A DNA stretch of 64,000 nucleotides from Berghia stephanieae (Eukaryota > Mollusca > Gastropoda > Nudibranchia > Aeolidiidae). The stretch covers positions 101,956,403 through 102,020,402 of the forward strand of contig CM067443.1 of NCBI GenBank assembly GCA_034508935.3, given 5' to 3'. Shown in pieces: positions 13,711 through 24,700 of the stretch. The position numbers and the translations under genes are program-made. The notes under the pieces were generated by a model. It did not search any database. It worked only from the letters and a program-made list of their open reading frames with translations, and was not told the origin of the DNA. Position 1 is the stretch's first letter, and the number at the start of each line of letters is the position of its first letter.

Positions 13711-13895
13711 AAATTTGGCCAGAAAACTCGTCCTTCAAAAATCAACCAATTAAAATGAGCCTCGACTTGTCAAATACTGTCAAACCTAAGATTTCCTTGA
13801 AGGCTTCAGTGAAGTCCCTGGTTAGAAAGTTTTTGACAAGATGAGGATCATTTTAATCGATCGATATTTGAAGGACGAGTTTTCTGGCCAAATTT
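13711..13895. mobile_element. MITE-D, foldback, copy 1
   Basis: Inverted arms: TTGGCCAGAAAACTCGTCC plus TTCAAA on the left, its complement on the right, separated by about 110 bp. Sister copy at 33,746-33,911; single arm at 14,231-14,275. Confidence 0.8.
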
Positions 13896-14230
13896 TAAAA
13901 AAAAAAACGTGTTTTCTAAAAGTACGGCTGAATTGTTGGGGTGATTGTTTTTGGTTTGATGAAAGAAATAATTGAAATATGGCCGTTTTCTTCCGTGATT
14001 TGATGTTAATAAGATCATATAGAATGAGAAATGGTGGGGGGTTGATAGTCATAGCAGTCGGTGTGAGACGATTGGATTGGACAAGGGAGATAACGCATTT
14101 AAATGACTCGGCGGGTGAATTCTAGGACGGATATTCGACGAGTCAGGCTGGGTCCCGCCCCGGTATTGAATATTGGAATGTGCTACTATTACTACACTGC
14201 AGTGCTAGGAAACAAAAACCCATTAATTTA
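13896..14230. other. no feature recognised
   Basis: Unique sequence between two MITE-D pieces. Confidence 0.4.
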
Positions 14231-14275
14231 TAAATTTGGGCCAGAAAACTCGTCCTTCAAATATTGATTGATTCG
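14231..14275. mobile_element. MITE-D, single arm
   Basis: One arm of MITE-D (GGCCAGAAAACTCGTCC), cut off by the following (CAT)n array. Confidence 0.7.
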
Positions 14276-14279
14276 TTAT

Positions 14280-14371
14280 CTCATCATCGCATCACATTCA
14301 TCATCATCATCATCATCTCATCTCATCATCATCTATCATCATCTTCATCATCATTACATCATCATCATCAT

Positions 14372-14428
<57 letters not shown>

Positions 14429-14429
14429 G

Positions 14430-14467
<38 letters not shown>

Positions 14468-14662
14468 TCATCATCATCATATCATCATCATCATCTCATA
14501 TCATCATCATCATCATACATCATCATCATCATCCATCATCATCATCATCAATCATTATCATCATCCATCATACATCATCATATCATCATCATCATCATCA
14601 TCATCTCATCACCACCACCATCGTCATCATAATCACCAACATCATCATCATCATCATCATCA

Positions 14663-14709
<47 letters not shown>

Positions 14710-14755
14710 CCATCGTCATCATAATCACCAACATCATCACTATCATTCTCGTCTT
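14280..14755. repeat. (CAT)n microsatellite
   Basis: About 475 bp of CAT/ATC units with interruptions; a segment containing CACCATCGTCATCATAATC is repeated near 14,617 and 14,709, indicating internal duplication. Confidence 0.95.
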
Positions 14756-14809
14756 GTCGTCATTGCAACAGGCGCCACCACCATCAGCAGCATCAGCCGC
14801 AAAGACAAC

Positions 14810-14896
14810 AGCCTGTGCAACAACAACAACATCAACATCAACAATAACATCAACACCATCAATAATAAGATCAACAACAACATCAACAACAACAAA

Positions 14897-14927
<31 letters not shown>

Positions 14928-14973
14928 TCAACAACAACAACAAAAACAACATCAACAACAACATCAACAACAT

Positions 14974-15023
<50 letters not shown>

Positions 15024-16105
15024 AATACACCATTCACATCAACAATTATATGTACAACAACGATATTTTTAAAAAAAAAACAGCAACATCAACAATAAAA
15101 ATTACAATAAACATAAATAACAACAAAAACAAATTATATACATAACAAAAACAACAATAATCCCACAATAATAAACACAATATGAACAACGATAACAATG
15201 TCTGCGACACAAACAATAATCAGAACAACAAAACTATAGCAGCAACAACAAAAACAAGAAATTTAAAATCAAGAGTAAACAAACATAAATAACCACAATA
15301 TGACCAACGTTACAAACAACAGCAACAAAAACAATAGTCACAACAATAGCAACAACAACAACAATAACTAAAACAAAAACCACGACAGTCGCAACAAGGC
15401 CAAAAATAAACATGAACCACAAGAATCACTGAAACAATATAACCAACAATAGAATAACAACAATAATAATAACAGCAATACCACAACAACATCAAAAAAC
15501 AACAACAATAATAACAGCAATACCACAACAACATCAAAAACCAACAACAATAATAAAAGCAATACCACAACAACATCAAAAAGCAACAACAATAATAACA
15601 GCAATACCACAACACATCAAGAAATAACAACAACAATAATAACAGCAATACCACAACAACATCAAGAAACAACAACAATAATAACAGCAATACCACAACA
15701 ACATCAAAAACCAACAACAATAATAACAGCAATACCACAACAACATCAAAAAGCAACAACAATAATAACAGCAATACCATAACAACATAAAAAAACAACA
15801 ATAATAATAACAGCAATACCACAACAACATCAAGATATAACAACAATAATAACACCAATACCAAAACAACATCAAAAAACAACAACAATAATAACAGCAA
15901 TACCATAACAACATAAAAAATCAACAACAATAATAACAGCAATACCACAACAACATCAAGAAATAACAACAATAATAACAGCAATACACACAACACAAAA
16001 ATAACACCAAAATAACAACATAATACAGCAATACCATAACAACATCAAGAAATAACAACAATAATAACAGCAATACCACAACAACATAAAGAAATAACAA
16101 CAACA
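14810..16105. repeat. CAA-rich array with a 42-bp minisatellite
   Basis: Starts as (CAA)n with CATCAA interruptions. From about 15,470 to 16,085 it becomes a 42-bp tandem unit (CCACAACAACATC, an A run, then CAACAATAATAACAGCAATA), about 14 copies. Non-coding. Confidence 0.9.
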
Positions 16106-16225
16106 TCAAGAGAAAGCAACAGTCATAGCAATAAGAATGGCAACAAAAGAAGAGGCGACGACGACGACGAGAAAATCAATAATATATGAGCAAGTTTCTG
16201 AAAATAGAATATATGTATCTCTTAC

Positions 16226-16580
16226 ATACACACACACACACACACACATCTCACACACACACACGCTCCCACGCACACACACACAAACACACACACACAC
16301 ACACATTTCTCTGTTTCTCTCTCTCACCCCCCCCCCCTCTGTCTCTCTCTTCTCTCTCTCTCTCTCGCTCTCTCTCTCGCTCTCTCTCTCTCTCTCTATC
16401 TCTTTACCTCTACTCCTCTCTCCCTCTCAATTCTCTCCCCCTCTCTCCTCACTCTTCCCCCTCTCTCTATCTTTCTCTCTCTCTCTTGACCTCTTACTCG
16501 TCTCTCCCTCTCCTCTCTCTCTCCTCCTCCTCTCTCTCTCTTACTCCTCTCTCTTCACTCTCTCGCTCCCTCTCTCTCTA

Positions 16581-16636
<56 letters not shown>

Positions 16637-16663
16637 TTACCTCTTACTCGTCTCTCTCTCTTA

Positions 16664-16696
<33 letters not shown>

Positions 16697-16803
16697 CTCT
16701 CTCTTACTCCTCTCTCTCTCACTCTCTCGCTCCCTCTCTCTCTGTCTCTCTCTTACTCCTCTCTCTCTCCACTCCTTCGCTCCCTCTCCCTCTCTCTCTC
16801 TCG

Positions 16804-16845
<42 letters not shown>

Positions 16846-16884
16846 ACCTCTTACTCTCACTCTCTCTTACTCCTCTCTCTCTTA

Positions 16885-16932
<48 letters not shown>
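16226..16932. repeat. (CA)n followed by (CT)n arrays
   Basis: CA/AC units at 16,226-16,304 pass into about 620 bp of CT-rich sequence with ACCTCTTACTCGTCT-type interruptions repeated every 100-180 bp. Confidence 0.95.
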
Positions 16933-16936
<4 letters not shown>

Positions 16937-17321
16937 CTATCCCCTCCATTCTAACTATACATCCCCTCTCCCACTTTGAGAAATAGTATGTCATTATTTC
17001 TACTTTAAGTGACTCACCCACCACCCGTATCTTTTGGGTTAATTATCTTTGTAGATAAAACCCTAAATCTTCATTTCGATCGCCATAATATCATACCATA
17101 CACATATCACCAGTATTATAAGACACCTACCAGTCTCTTCCAAGTCAATAACCGGTCAATCTTCCAAGTCCTTTTATAATTACCACCTGTCACGGGCCGA
17201 CATCTACCTACCTATGTGACGTCATGGTCATCTCTACACATATGTGACTCATTAACACAAAATGGTATTATGTCGGGAAAGTAATAAACAAAAATGATTA
17301 TCACGGTTTAAAATAATAAAA
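16933..17321. other. no gene; partial MITE-A arm
   Basis: Unique sequence except 17,236-17,290, where ATATGTGAC and AATGGTATTATGTCGGG match one arm of MITE-A. A TGACGTCA site lies at about 17,218. Confidence 0.4.
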
Positions 17322-17572
17322 AGAACAAAATACCAAACACGAAATGTTTCGGACTCCAAACCCTTCTTCGGCTAACAACAACAACAACAACAAACAATGA
17401 AAACATCAATGTATTTGTTTTTACTGATTTTTTTTTTTGTAGTTGGCTGAAGAAAAGTTTGTTTTCATTGTTTTGTTGTTGTTTTTTTGTTTTTTTTTTT
17501 GTTGAAGGCTGAGGAAGGGTTTTCAGCCCGAGACGTTCCGTGTTTGGTATTTTTTGTTTTTATTTTGAATTT
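17322..17572. mobile_element. MITE-E, copy 2
   Basis: Left arm ACAAAATACCAAACACG with TTCGGACTCC; right arm GGCTGAGGAAGGGTTTTC, then CGAGACGTTCCG and GTTTGGTATTTT. The centre is expanded with AAC/GTT runs. Confidence 0.65.
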
Positions 17573-17729
17573 GCCATATTCATGTTTGTATATTATTACG
17601 TCCTACAGTCCCCAGCCTCAAGCAGGTACGTCCCACTGAACCCCGTCCTTGCCAACTGTAGGAAAATCGTCACATTCCTTACGTCACAAACAACAATTAT
17701 CTAGGTCAGATTTGTCTTATAAATCACAA

Positions 17730-18812
17730 AATATTTGAAGACAAACCGTTATCATATTGACACATTTGTCATGCTATTTGAATACAAACCGTTATCATAT
17801 TGACACATTTGTCATGCTATTTGAAGACAAACCGTTATCATATTTACACATTTATCATGCTATTTGAATACAAAACCGTTATCATATTGACACATTTGTC
17901 ATGCTATTTGAAGACAAACCGTTATCATATTTACACATTTATCATGCTATTTGAAGACAAACCGTTATCATATTGACACATTTGTCATGCTAATTGAAGA
18001 CAAACCGTTATCATATTTACACATTTGTCATGCTATTTGAAGACATACCGTTATCATATTGACACATTTGTCATGCTATTTGAAAACAAACCGTAATCAT
18101 ATTGACATATTTGTCATGCTGTTTGAAGACAAACCGTTATCATATTGACACATTTGTCATGCTATTTGAAGACAAACCGTTATCATATTGACACATTTAT
18201 CATGCTATTTGAATACAAACCGTTATCATATTTACACATTTGTCATGCTATTTGAAGACAAACCGTTATCATATTGACACATTTATCATGCTATTTGAAT
18301 ACAAACCGTTATCATATTTACACATTTGTCATGCTATTTGAAGACAAACCGTTATCATATTGACACATTTATCATGCTATTTGAAGACAAACCGTTATCA
18401 TATTTACACATTTGTCATGCTATTTGAAAACAAACCGTTATCATATTGACACATTTGTCATGCTATTTGAAGACAAACCGTTATCATATTGACACATTTG
18501 TCATGCTATTTGAAGACAAACCGTTATCATATTGACACATTTGTCATGCTATTTGAAAACAAACCGTTATCATATTGACACATTTGTCATGCTATTTGAA
18601 GACAAACCGTTATCATATTGACACATTTGTCATGCTATTTGAAGACAAACCGTTATCACATTGACACATTTGTCATGCTATTTGAAGACAAACCGTTATC
18701 ATATTGACACATTTGTCATGCTATTTGAAGACAAACCGTTATCATATTGACACATTTGTCATGCTATTTGAAGACAAACCGTTATCATATTTACACATTT
18801 GTCATGCTATTT
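17730..18812. repeat. 43-bp minisatellite, about 25 units
   Basis: Unit built from TTTGAAGACAAACCGTTATC and ATATTGACACATTTGTCATGC. Variants TTTACACATTTA and GAATACAAACC alternate in the left half, hinting at two-unit blocks; the right half is more uniform. Confidence 0.95.
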
Positions 18813-18975
18813 CCTAAGGTTTGTTTTGTTCAATAATATCATTTATAGCGTGTTCTTATAGTCATTAAAAATGAGTTTAAAATTCAATTTGTGATAATTT
18901 CAATCAGTTTGATATTTCAGTAAAAACCTTTAAAAAGTCGGTATGGAGAGAGTTAATATTGTGTCTGGTTGAATC

Positions 18976-19165
18976 GGACCGTAGCCATCGTTATGTTATA
19001 GCCTGATACTGAAATCCAAAAGGACAGGCAGTTTGACGTCATTATTTGGTCAGTGTCAGACCGTAGCCATCGTTATGTTATAGCCTGATACTGAAATCCA
19101 AAAGGACTGGCATTTTGACGTCATGTTTTAGTCAGTGTCAGGCCGTAACTTTACGAAGGCCACGG
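18976..19165. mobile_element. MITE-F, two tandem ~83-bp units
   Basis: Each unit begins CCGTAGCCATCGTTATG, continues TTATAGCCTGATACTG and AAATCCAAAAGGAC, and ends with TTTGACGTCAT and GGTCAGTGTCAG. The first 33 bp are close to the 36-bp satellite unit. A related inverted arrangement lies at 24,465-24,703. Confidence 0.65.
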
Positions 19166-19650
19166 TCTGATGCTCAAAACTGATTTTATAGTTGGAATGA
19201 AGAGTCCAGATTTTATTTGGTGAGATATTGATTTGTGATAATGTTTTGGAGTGCTCGACTATTCGAGGAGCCTGAATTCGTACAGTATTCTCATCTCTTT
19301 CTTTGTCTATTGCGTTGTTTCCGTAGCTGGTTCCCTTGACTGTATCGTCAGGGCAACATTGAAATAACAAAAACAACAAAATTTATTCTAAAGATAAAAA
19401 GTTAAAATTTTGTTTTTCTTACCTTGCGAAACTACCTTATTCACACCCCCCCCCTTTCCCCAAATAATACAATATAGATAAACTCAAATCTCATCAAAAG
19501 GACGCCTAAAAGGCGATTGGTACTGTCTAAAATGAAACTAGTATGGTTCCATAATGGGAGAGATAAAAGATACACTGTGAAGCGCATTTTCCATGGTACA
19601 TACAAGGAAATGCGCAAATCGCAATGTTCATAGTTGCATTAAATTTTTAG
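19166..19650. other. no feature recognised
   Basis: Unique sequence with a short C run near 19,446. Confidence 0.4.
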
Positions 19651-19654
19651 CACT

Positions 19655-20152
19655 TATGATACCAATCCCCCATTGTACTGTTTGGAGACATAAGGCGTTA
19701 GGCCACTTATGTATAGATAGTATACGCTTGGTTAAGAATCTCACAACATTGCCACCCGGAAGTATAACGGACGAACACATAAAACTATGTGCAACCATGA
19801 ACGTTTATTCTATTTAATACAGTTGAGTGAGAATTACTCATAAACGTGGATGACAAAACCCAATAACAAATACCCGGATGACGTCAACTTCGTGCTAACT
19901 ATGATATGATATCAATCCCTCATGATACTGTTTGGAGGCGGCAGGCCACTCATCTATAGATAGTATGCGCTTGGCTAAGAAGCTCATAACATTGCCATCC
20001 AGAAGTATAACGGACCAACACACAAAACTGTGTGTATCCATGAACGTTTATAGTCAAGTTAATACAGTTCAGTGAGCATTACTCATAAACGTGGATAGCA
20101 AAAAACAATAACAAAGACCTGAGTGACGTCATCTTCGAACTATCTATAACGA
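19655..20152. repeat. ~248-bp tandem duplication carrying two MITE-B copies
   Basis: A block starting GATACCAATCCCCCATT (19,659) recurs as GATATCAATCCCTCATG (19,909). In both it leads through TACTGTTTGGAG into a reverse-oriented MITE-B (about 19,711-19,907 and 19,954-20,150). The shared flank shows duplication after the MITE inserted. Confidence 0.7.
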
Positions 20153-20227
20153 GCAGTCAATCAGCCTTTGACCAAAACACACTCACGGCCAAACGTCGAC
20201 GAAACGCATTTTTGATCATTCAGCCAT

Positions 20228-20603
20228 TCTATAGATAGTATGAAGATGACGTCACTCAGGCCTTTGTTATTGTTTTTGCCATCCGCGTTTGTGAGTTGTT
20301 CTCACTAAACTGTATTAACCAGACTATAAAAGTTCATGGTTACACAGAGTTTGTGTGTTCGTCCGTTATACATCCGGATGGCAATGTTATGAGCTTCTTA
20401 GCCAAGCGTATAGATAGTATGCAGATGACGTCACTCAGGCCTTTGTTATTGTTTTTGCCATCCGCGTTTGTGAGTTGTTCTCACTAAACTGTATTAACCA
20501 GACTATAAAAGATCATGGTTACACAAAGTTTGTGTGTTGGTCCGTTATACATCCGGATGGCAATGTTGTGAACTCCTTGGCCAAGCGCATTCGATCTATA
20601 GAA
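20228..20603 (+). mobile_element. MITE-B tandem dimer
   Basis: Two forward copies (about 20,228-20,411 and 20,408-20,603) share the junction TATAGATAGTATG. Each has GATGACGTCACTCAGG, an ACTATAAAAG centre and a CATCCGGATGGCAATGTT end block. Confidence 0.75.
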
Positions 20604-20925
20604 TTCTATAGGTCAAAATGTCAAATAAACGCTTTGCCGAATGACCGAATGAAGATGACGTCACACAGCTCTTTGTTGCTGTCTTGTATTTACCGCCGAT
20701 TAGGTCATTAGTTCTCACTAAATACGTGATATTAGGCATATTCAAGCTGACACCCAATTTTGTGTACTGAACGATTGATCTAACGGCACAACAATTGATG
20801 ATTATTGTAGTTAAACGGATACCATCAAATGACAGATGCATTTAAGTAAACTACTAATCAGTTCTACCCGCCAGGTCAATCATACCACACACAGAATCTT
20901 GTGTGACATTAATTTGAATGAAACG
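20604..20925. other. diverged MITE-B and unique sequence
   Basis: At 20,640-20,735 GAAGATGACGTCACACAGC, CTTTGTTG and GTTCTCACTAAA match MITE-B loosely. The rest is unique. Confidence 0.4.
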
Positions 20926-21430
20926 GACCAACACACAAAACTCAGTGTAACCATGAACTTTATAGTCTGGTTAATACAGTTTAGTGAGAATTACTCATAA
21001 ACGTGGATGGCAAAAAACAATAACAAAGACCTGAGTGACGTCATCTTCGAACTATCAATAGATAGTTCGAAGATGACGTCACTCGGGTCTTTGTTATTAT
21101 ATTTTGTCATCCGCGTTTATGAGTAATGCTCACTGAACGGTATTAACCCGACTATAAACGTTCATGGATACACACAGTTTTGTGTGTTGGTCCGTTATAC
21201 TTCCGGATGGCAATGTTATGAGCTTCTTAGCCAAGCGTATAGATAGTATGCAGATGACGTCACTCAGGCCTTTGTTATTGTTTTTGCCATCCGCGTTTGT
21301 GAGTTGTTCTCACTAAACTGTATTAACCAGACTATAAAAGTTCATGGTTACACAGAGTTTGTGTGTTGGTCCGTTATACTTCCGGATGGCAATGTTGTGA
21401 ACTCCTTGGCCAAGCGCATTCTATCTATAC
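20926..21430. mobile_element. MITE-B cluster: one reverse, two forward copies
   Basis: A truncated reverse copy (20,926-21,058) meets a forward copy head to head at TATCAATAGATAG. Forward copies at 21,056-21,242 and 21,239-21,430 are arranged in tandem like the dimer upstream. Confidence 0.75.
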
Positions 21431-21595
21431 TATCTATACAAAATCCCAAAGCCACACAAGTTCAAAATTGTCCAGCGAAATTGCCAAAAAGACGTTTTGT
21501 CAAGGAACAGTAGGACAAATTTCTCTGTCGACAACTCAAGAAGGTGTGTTCAGAATGCATCATATCGTTTTGAAAACCAAAGGAATACAGAAAGA

Positions 21596-21615
21596 CACCC
21601 ACACACCCACACCCA

Positions 21616-21650
<35 letters not shown>

Positions 21651-21666
21651 ACACACACACACACCC
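21596..21666. repeat. (CA)n microsatellite
   Basis: ACACAC tract with CCC interruptions, about 60 bp before the start codon of the first cysteine-rich gene. Confidence 0.95.
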
Positions 21667-21721
21667 ACTCCAAGTGTGATATTATCCCATTCTATTCCAT
21701 AGGAAATAACACAAGTCGGCC

Positions 21722-24700
21722 ATGTCGTGTTGTTCATTACGTACCCTAGTGATAACCATAATAATGTGTTGTTGTATAGCGGTAAGTGGCTGTTCCTATC
21801 CTTTCTAATCATCATTACGTCATCGGTACTCATTATTTCAATAGCCTTTTATAATTTATTTGTGCCATACGTGCATGGCACTGCGCTGCGGCTCGCGGGG
21901 GTGGGGGAATGGGAGAAGGGGGGGGGGCGGAGCTGATGGTGTTGAGGTAAATCATTCACCTTTTCGTCCTAAGTCCCAGGGTTCCATCGTTGGTTTTGAG
22001 GATTGGAATTTTTTCTTTTTTTTTTTTTTCTTTCTTTTCTTGGTTTAAGTTTCTAATTACTCTGAGTATTTATTATATCGCAGATGGATTTTAAAACGGA
22101 GGTCCCAACTATCATTTGCTCAAAATGCGTTGGAAGGAAGATAAATCCGAGTGTCGATTGTTTATGCCTGGGGTTGAACGCGAACTTTAACCCGATAAAC
22201 TTGAAGGAATTCATTATTGATTCAATAGAGGCCAGGATAGATACAAGTCATTCTGACACAATGCAGAATTTAGGTTGTGGCAAAATGTTGGTTTTTCAAA
22301 CATTGAGCTTTTATATAGCGCAATATCTACTAAACGTGCTCAAAGCGCTTTACAAGGGGTCCCTGGCCAATAGTAACATTTAATATGAAGGACGGGACAT
22401 GGCACTTGTTAGGCGATAATACAATTTTTTCGGACCATTTTACACCTGAGTACGGTGAGAGAATGTGAGTAAAGAGCCTTCTTCAAGGACTCAACTATGC
22501 GCCGAGGCTAGAGCCCAGGACCTTCCGATCCGAAAGCGAGTGTCATACCACAAGACCACACAGCCGCACATCGACTAATTGCCTGATCACGGTTTGTCCC
22601 GAAAACTTCTGCCGACTTTTTGCATTTTGCTTTCATTTGGAGCTTTTGTGCGGCTATGTGGTCTTGTGGTATGACATTCACTTTCGGATCGAAAGGTCCT
22701 GGGCTCGAGCCTTGAGTACCGGTCATTAACAGCGTTGTCTCTGTCAGAAAAAAATGTATTATCGCCTAACAGGCGTTATGTCTCCTTCTTTATAATAATA
22801 ATAAATGACATTTATATAGCGCTTTACCCCGTTGTCACAGGCTCTAAGCGCTTTACAGTGATATCAAACAAAACATATTACAGTGAGACAAGTGTGAAGG
22901 AAACGTGATACGAATTCAATTTAACAACAACAAAATATGAAAATAATATTGCAACATTATGACGTAAAAAGATAAAACTTTAAGCGAGATTTGAACGTTG
23001 TCAACGAATCCGAGCATCTCACGTGTGATGGGAGAGAGTTCCAAAAATGGGGTGCCGAAAATTGAAAAGACTGTTCACCTATTTTACGCAATGGCTTAGG
23101 TTTGACAAGGATTGATTGGTCATTGCTTGACCTCAAGTTTCTATTGGGGACATATATGTTTAGAAGGTCTTTAATATAGGAGGGACTGTTCGTGCTCAGG
23201 GATTTGTAGACAACGGTACAAATCTTATAGGCAACTCTTTTTTCCACAGGAAGCCAATGTAACTCACGGAGAAGAAGAGTTGCTGACGGGTATTTTTTGT
23301 TATTGCGTACAATGAGCCTGGCTGCGTTATTTTGAGTAACCTGAAGTTTGCTAATTTGTCTTTAGCTAAATTCGCCCAAAGGGAGTTACAATAGTCCAAT
23401 TTAGATAAAACCAGGGAATTAATTAAAAGTTCTGCTATATGCTTCGGTATTAAATTACGAATTTTGCCTATTTTTTCATTTCTATGTACATAGATTGTAT
23501 GGTGTTATTCACATGGCTTGTCATGGAAAGATCTTTATCAATGATGACGCCAAGGTTTTTTGCTTTATTTGAAAATTCTATTGTGCTATTTCCGAGAGTA
23601 ATAGGTGATTTATTTGTCTGTTTAAGGATACTCGGCCTTCCACACATTAAAATCTCAGTTTTACTATCATTTAATTTGTGTGTTGCTGTTGGCTAGGGAC
23701 ACTCTGTAAAACGCTTTGAGTACGTATAGTGGATATTGCGCTATATGAAAGCTTATTTTTTGCTTCAATTTCACCTTCAGCCAAATAGAATGAGAAGCAG
23801 GAATTTTCTTGTTTCCCATCACACCGTAGCCTAGAACTTAAAGGGATTTTTCAAGTCGAAAAATTTTGCAAATTCATATGACACAATATTCACGAAATGT
23901 GCTCAAAGCTCTTCCCATGGGGTCCTAAGCCAATAGTAATACATGACAGGAAATGACGCATATAAGTCGCTATCACAATTTGTTTTCGACAGACAACTAA
24001 ACCGTAAAAGTATTCATTTAAAACTTGAGTTCGCTGACAGAAAATGAGTAATCTGCTTTTTCCTTGCGCTAAACTTTAATGGCCCACAACGGGATTCAAA
24101 TCAGGCATCAAATTAACAGGTCAGAAATGGATTGTCATACCAAATCTTTCATGTCAATATCAATGTGTCATTCACCAGGTTCCCGTGTCCGATGCGTGTA
24201 ACGCCTACACTCAGCGATGCCCTTCCCACCAATGCTGTCTCCTTCTCGTTAAGCTCAAGTTCAAAGAAAATTTTGTCTGGTCCAAGTGTGTGAAACCCAG
24301 ACTCTGGCACAAAGGTCAGTTCGGCTATGTGGTATAGATAGTTCGAAGATGACGTCACTCAGGTCTTTGTTATTGTTTTTTGCCATCCGCGATTATGAGT
24401 AATGCTCACTGAACTGTATTAACCTGACTATTAACGTGGATACACACAGTTTTGTGTGTTGGTCCGTTTATAAAAGTTATGGCCTGACACTGACCAAAAA
24501 ATGACGTCAAAATGCCAGTCTTTTGCCACAAAAGAAAACAAATCGTGAGTTGTATTCATGAGTTCAACCAATGAAATAACTTGTTTCCATGAGCTCTACT
24601 TACGACAACTCAATAGACGGTGCAAAAACCAAATAATGACGTCAAACTGCCAGTTCGTTTGGATTTCAGTATCAGGCTATAACATAACGAAGGCTACGGT

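Noticed and set aside
14264-16109. Long Val, Leu, Thr or Tyr/Cys-rich frames
   Set aside because: Translation of CAT, CAA and 42-bp arrays.
16137-16986. 280-residue Leu/Ser frame
   Set aside because: (CT)n array; the same applies to 31,305-32,104.
6797-18812. CRISPR-like arrays
   Set aside because: Units are contiguous or nearly so, with no variable spacers, and the DNA is eukaryotic.
22084-22383. 99-residue frame with CSKC and CLC, preceded by CGCAG
   Set aside because: Looked like another exon of the cysteine-rich gene, but no usable donor exists, its cysteines do not fit the pattern and its end runs into SINE1.
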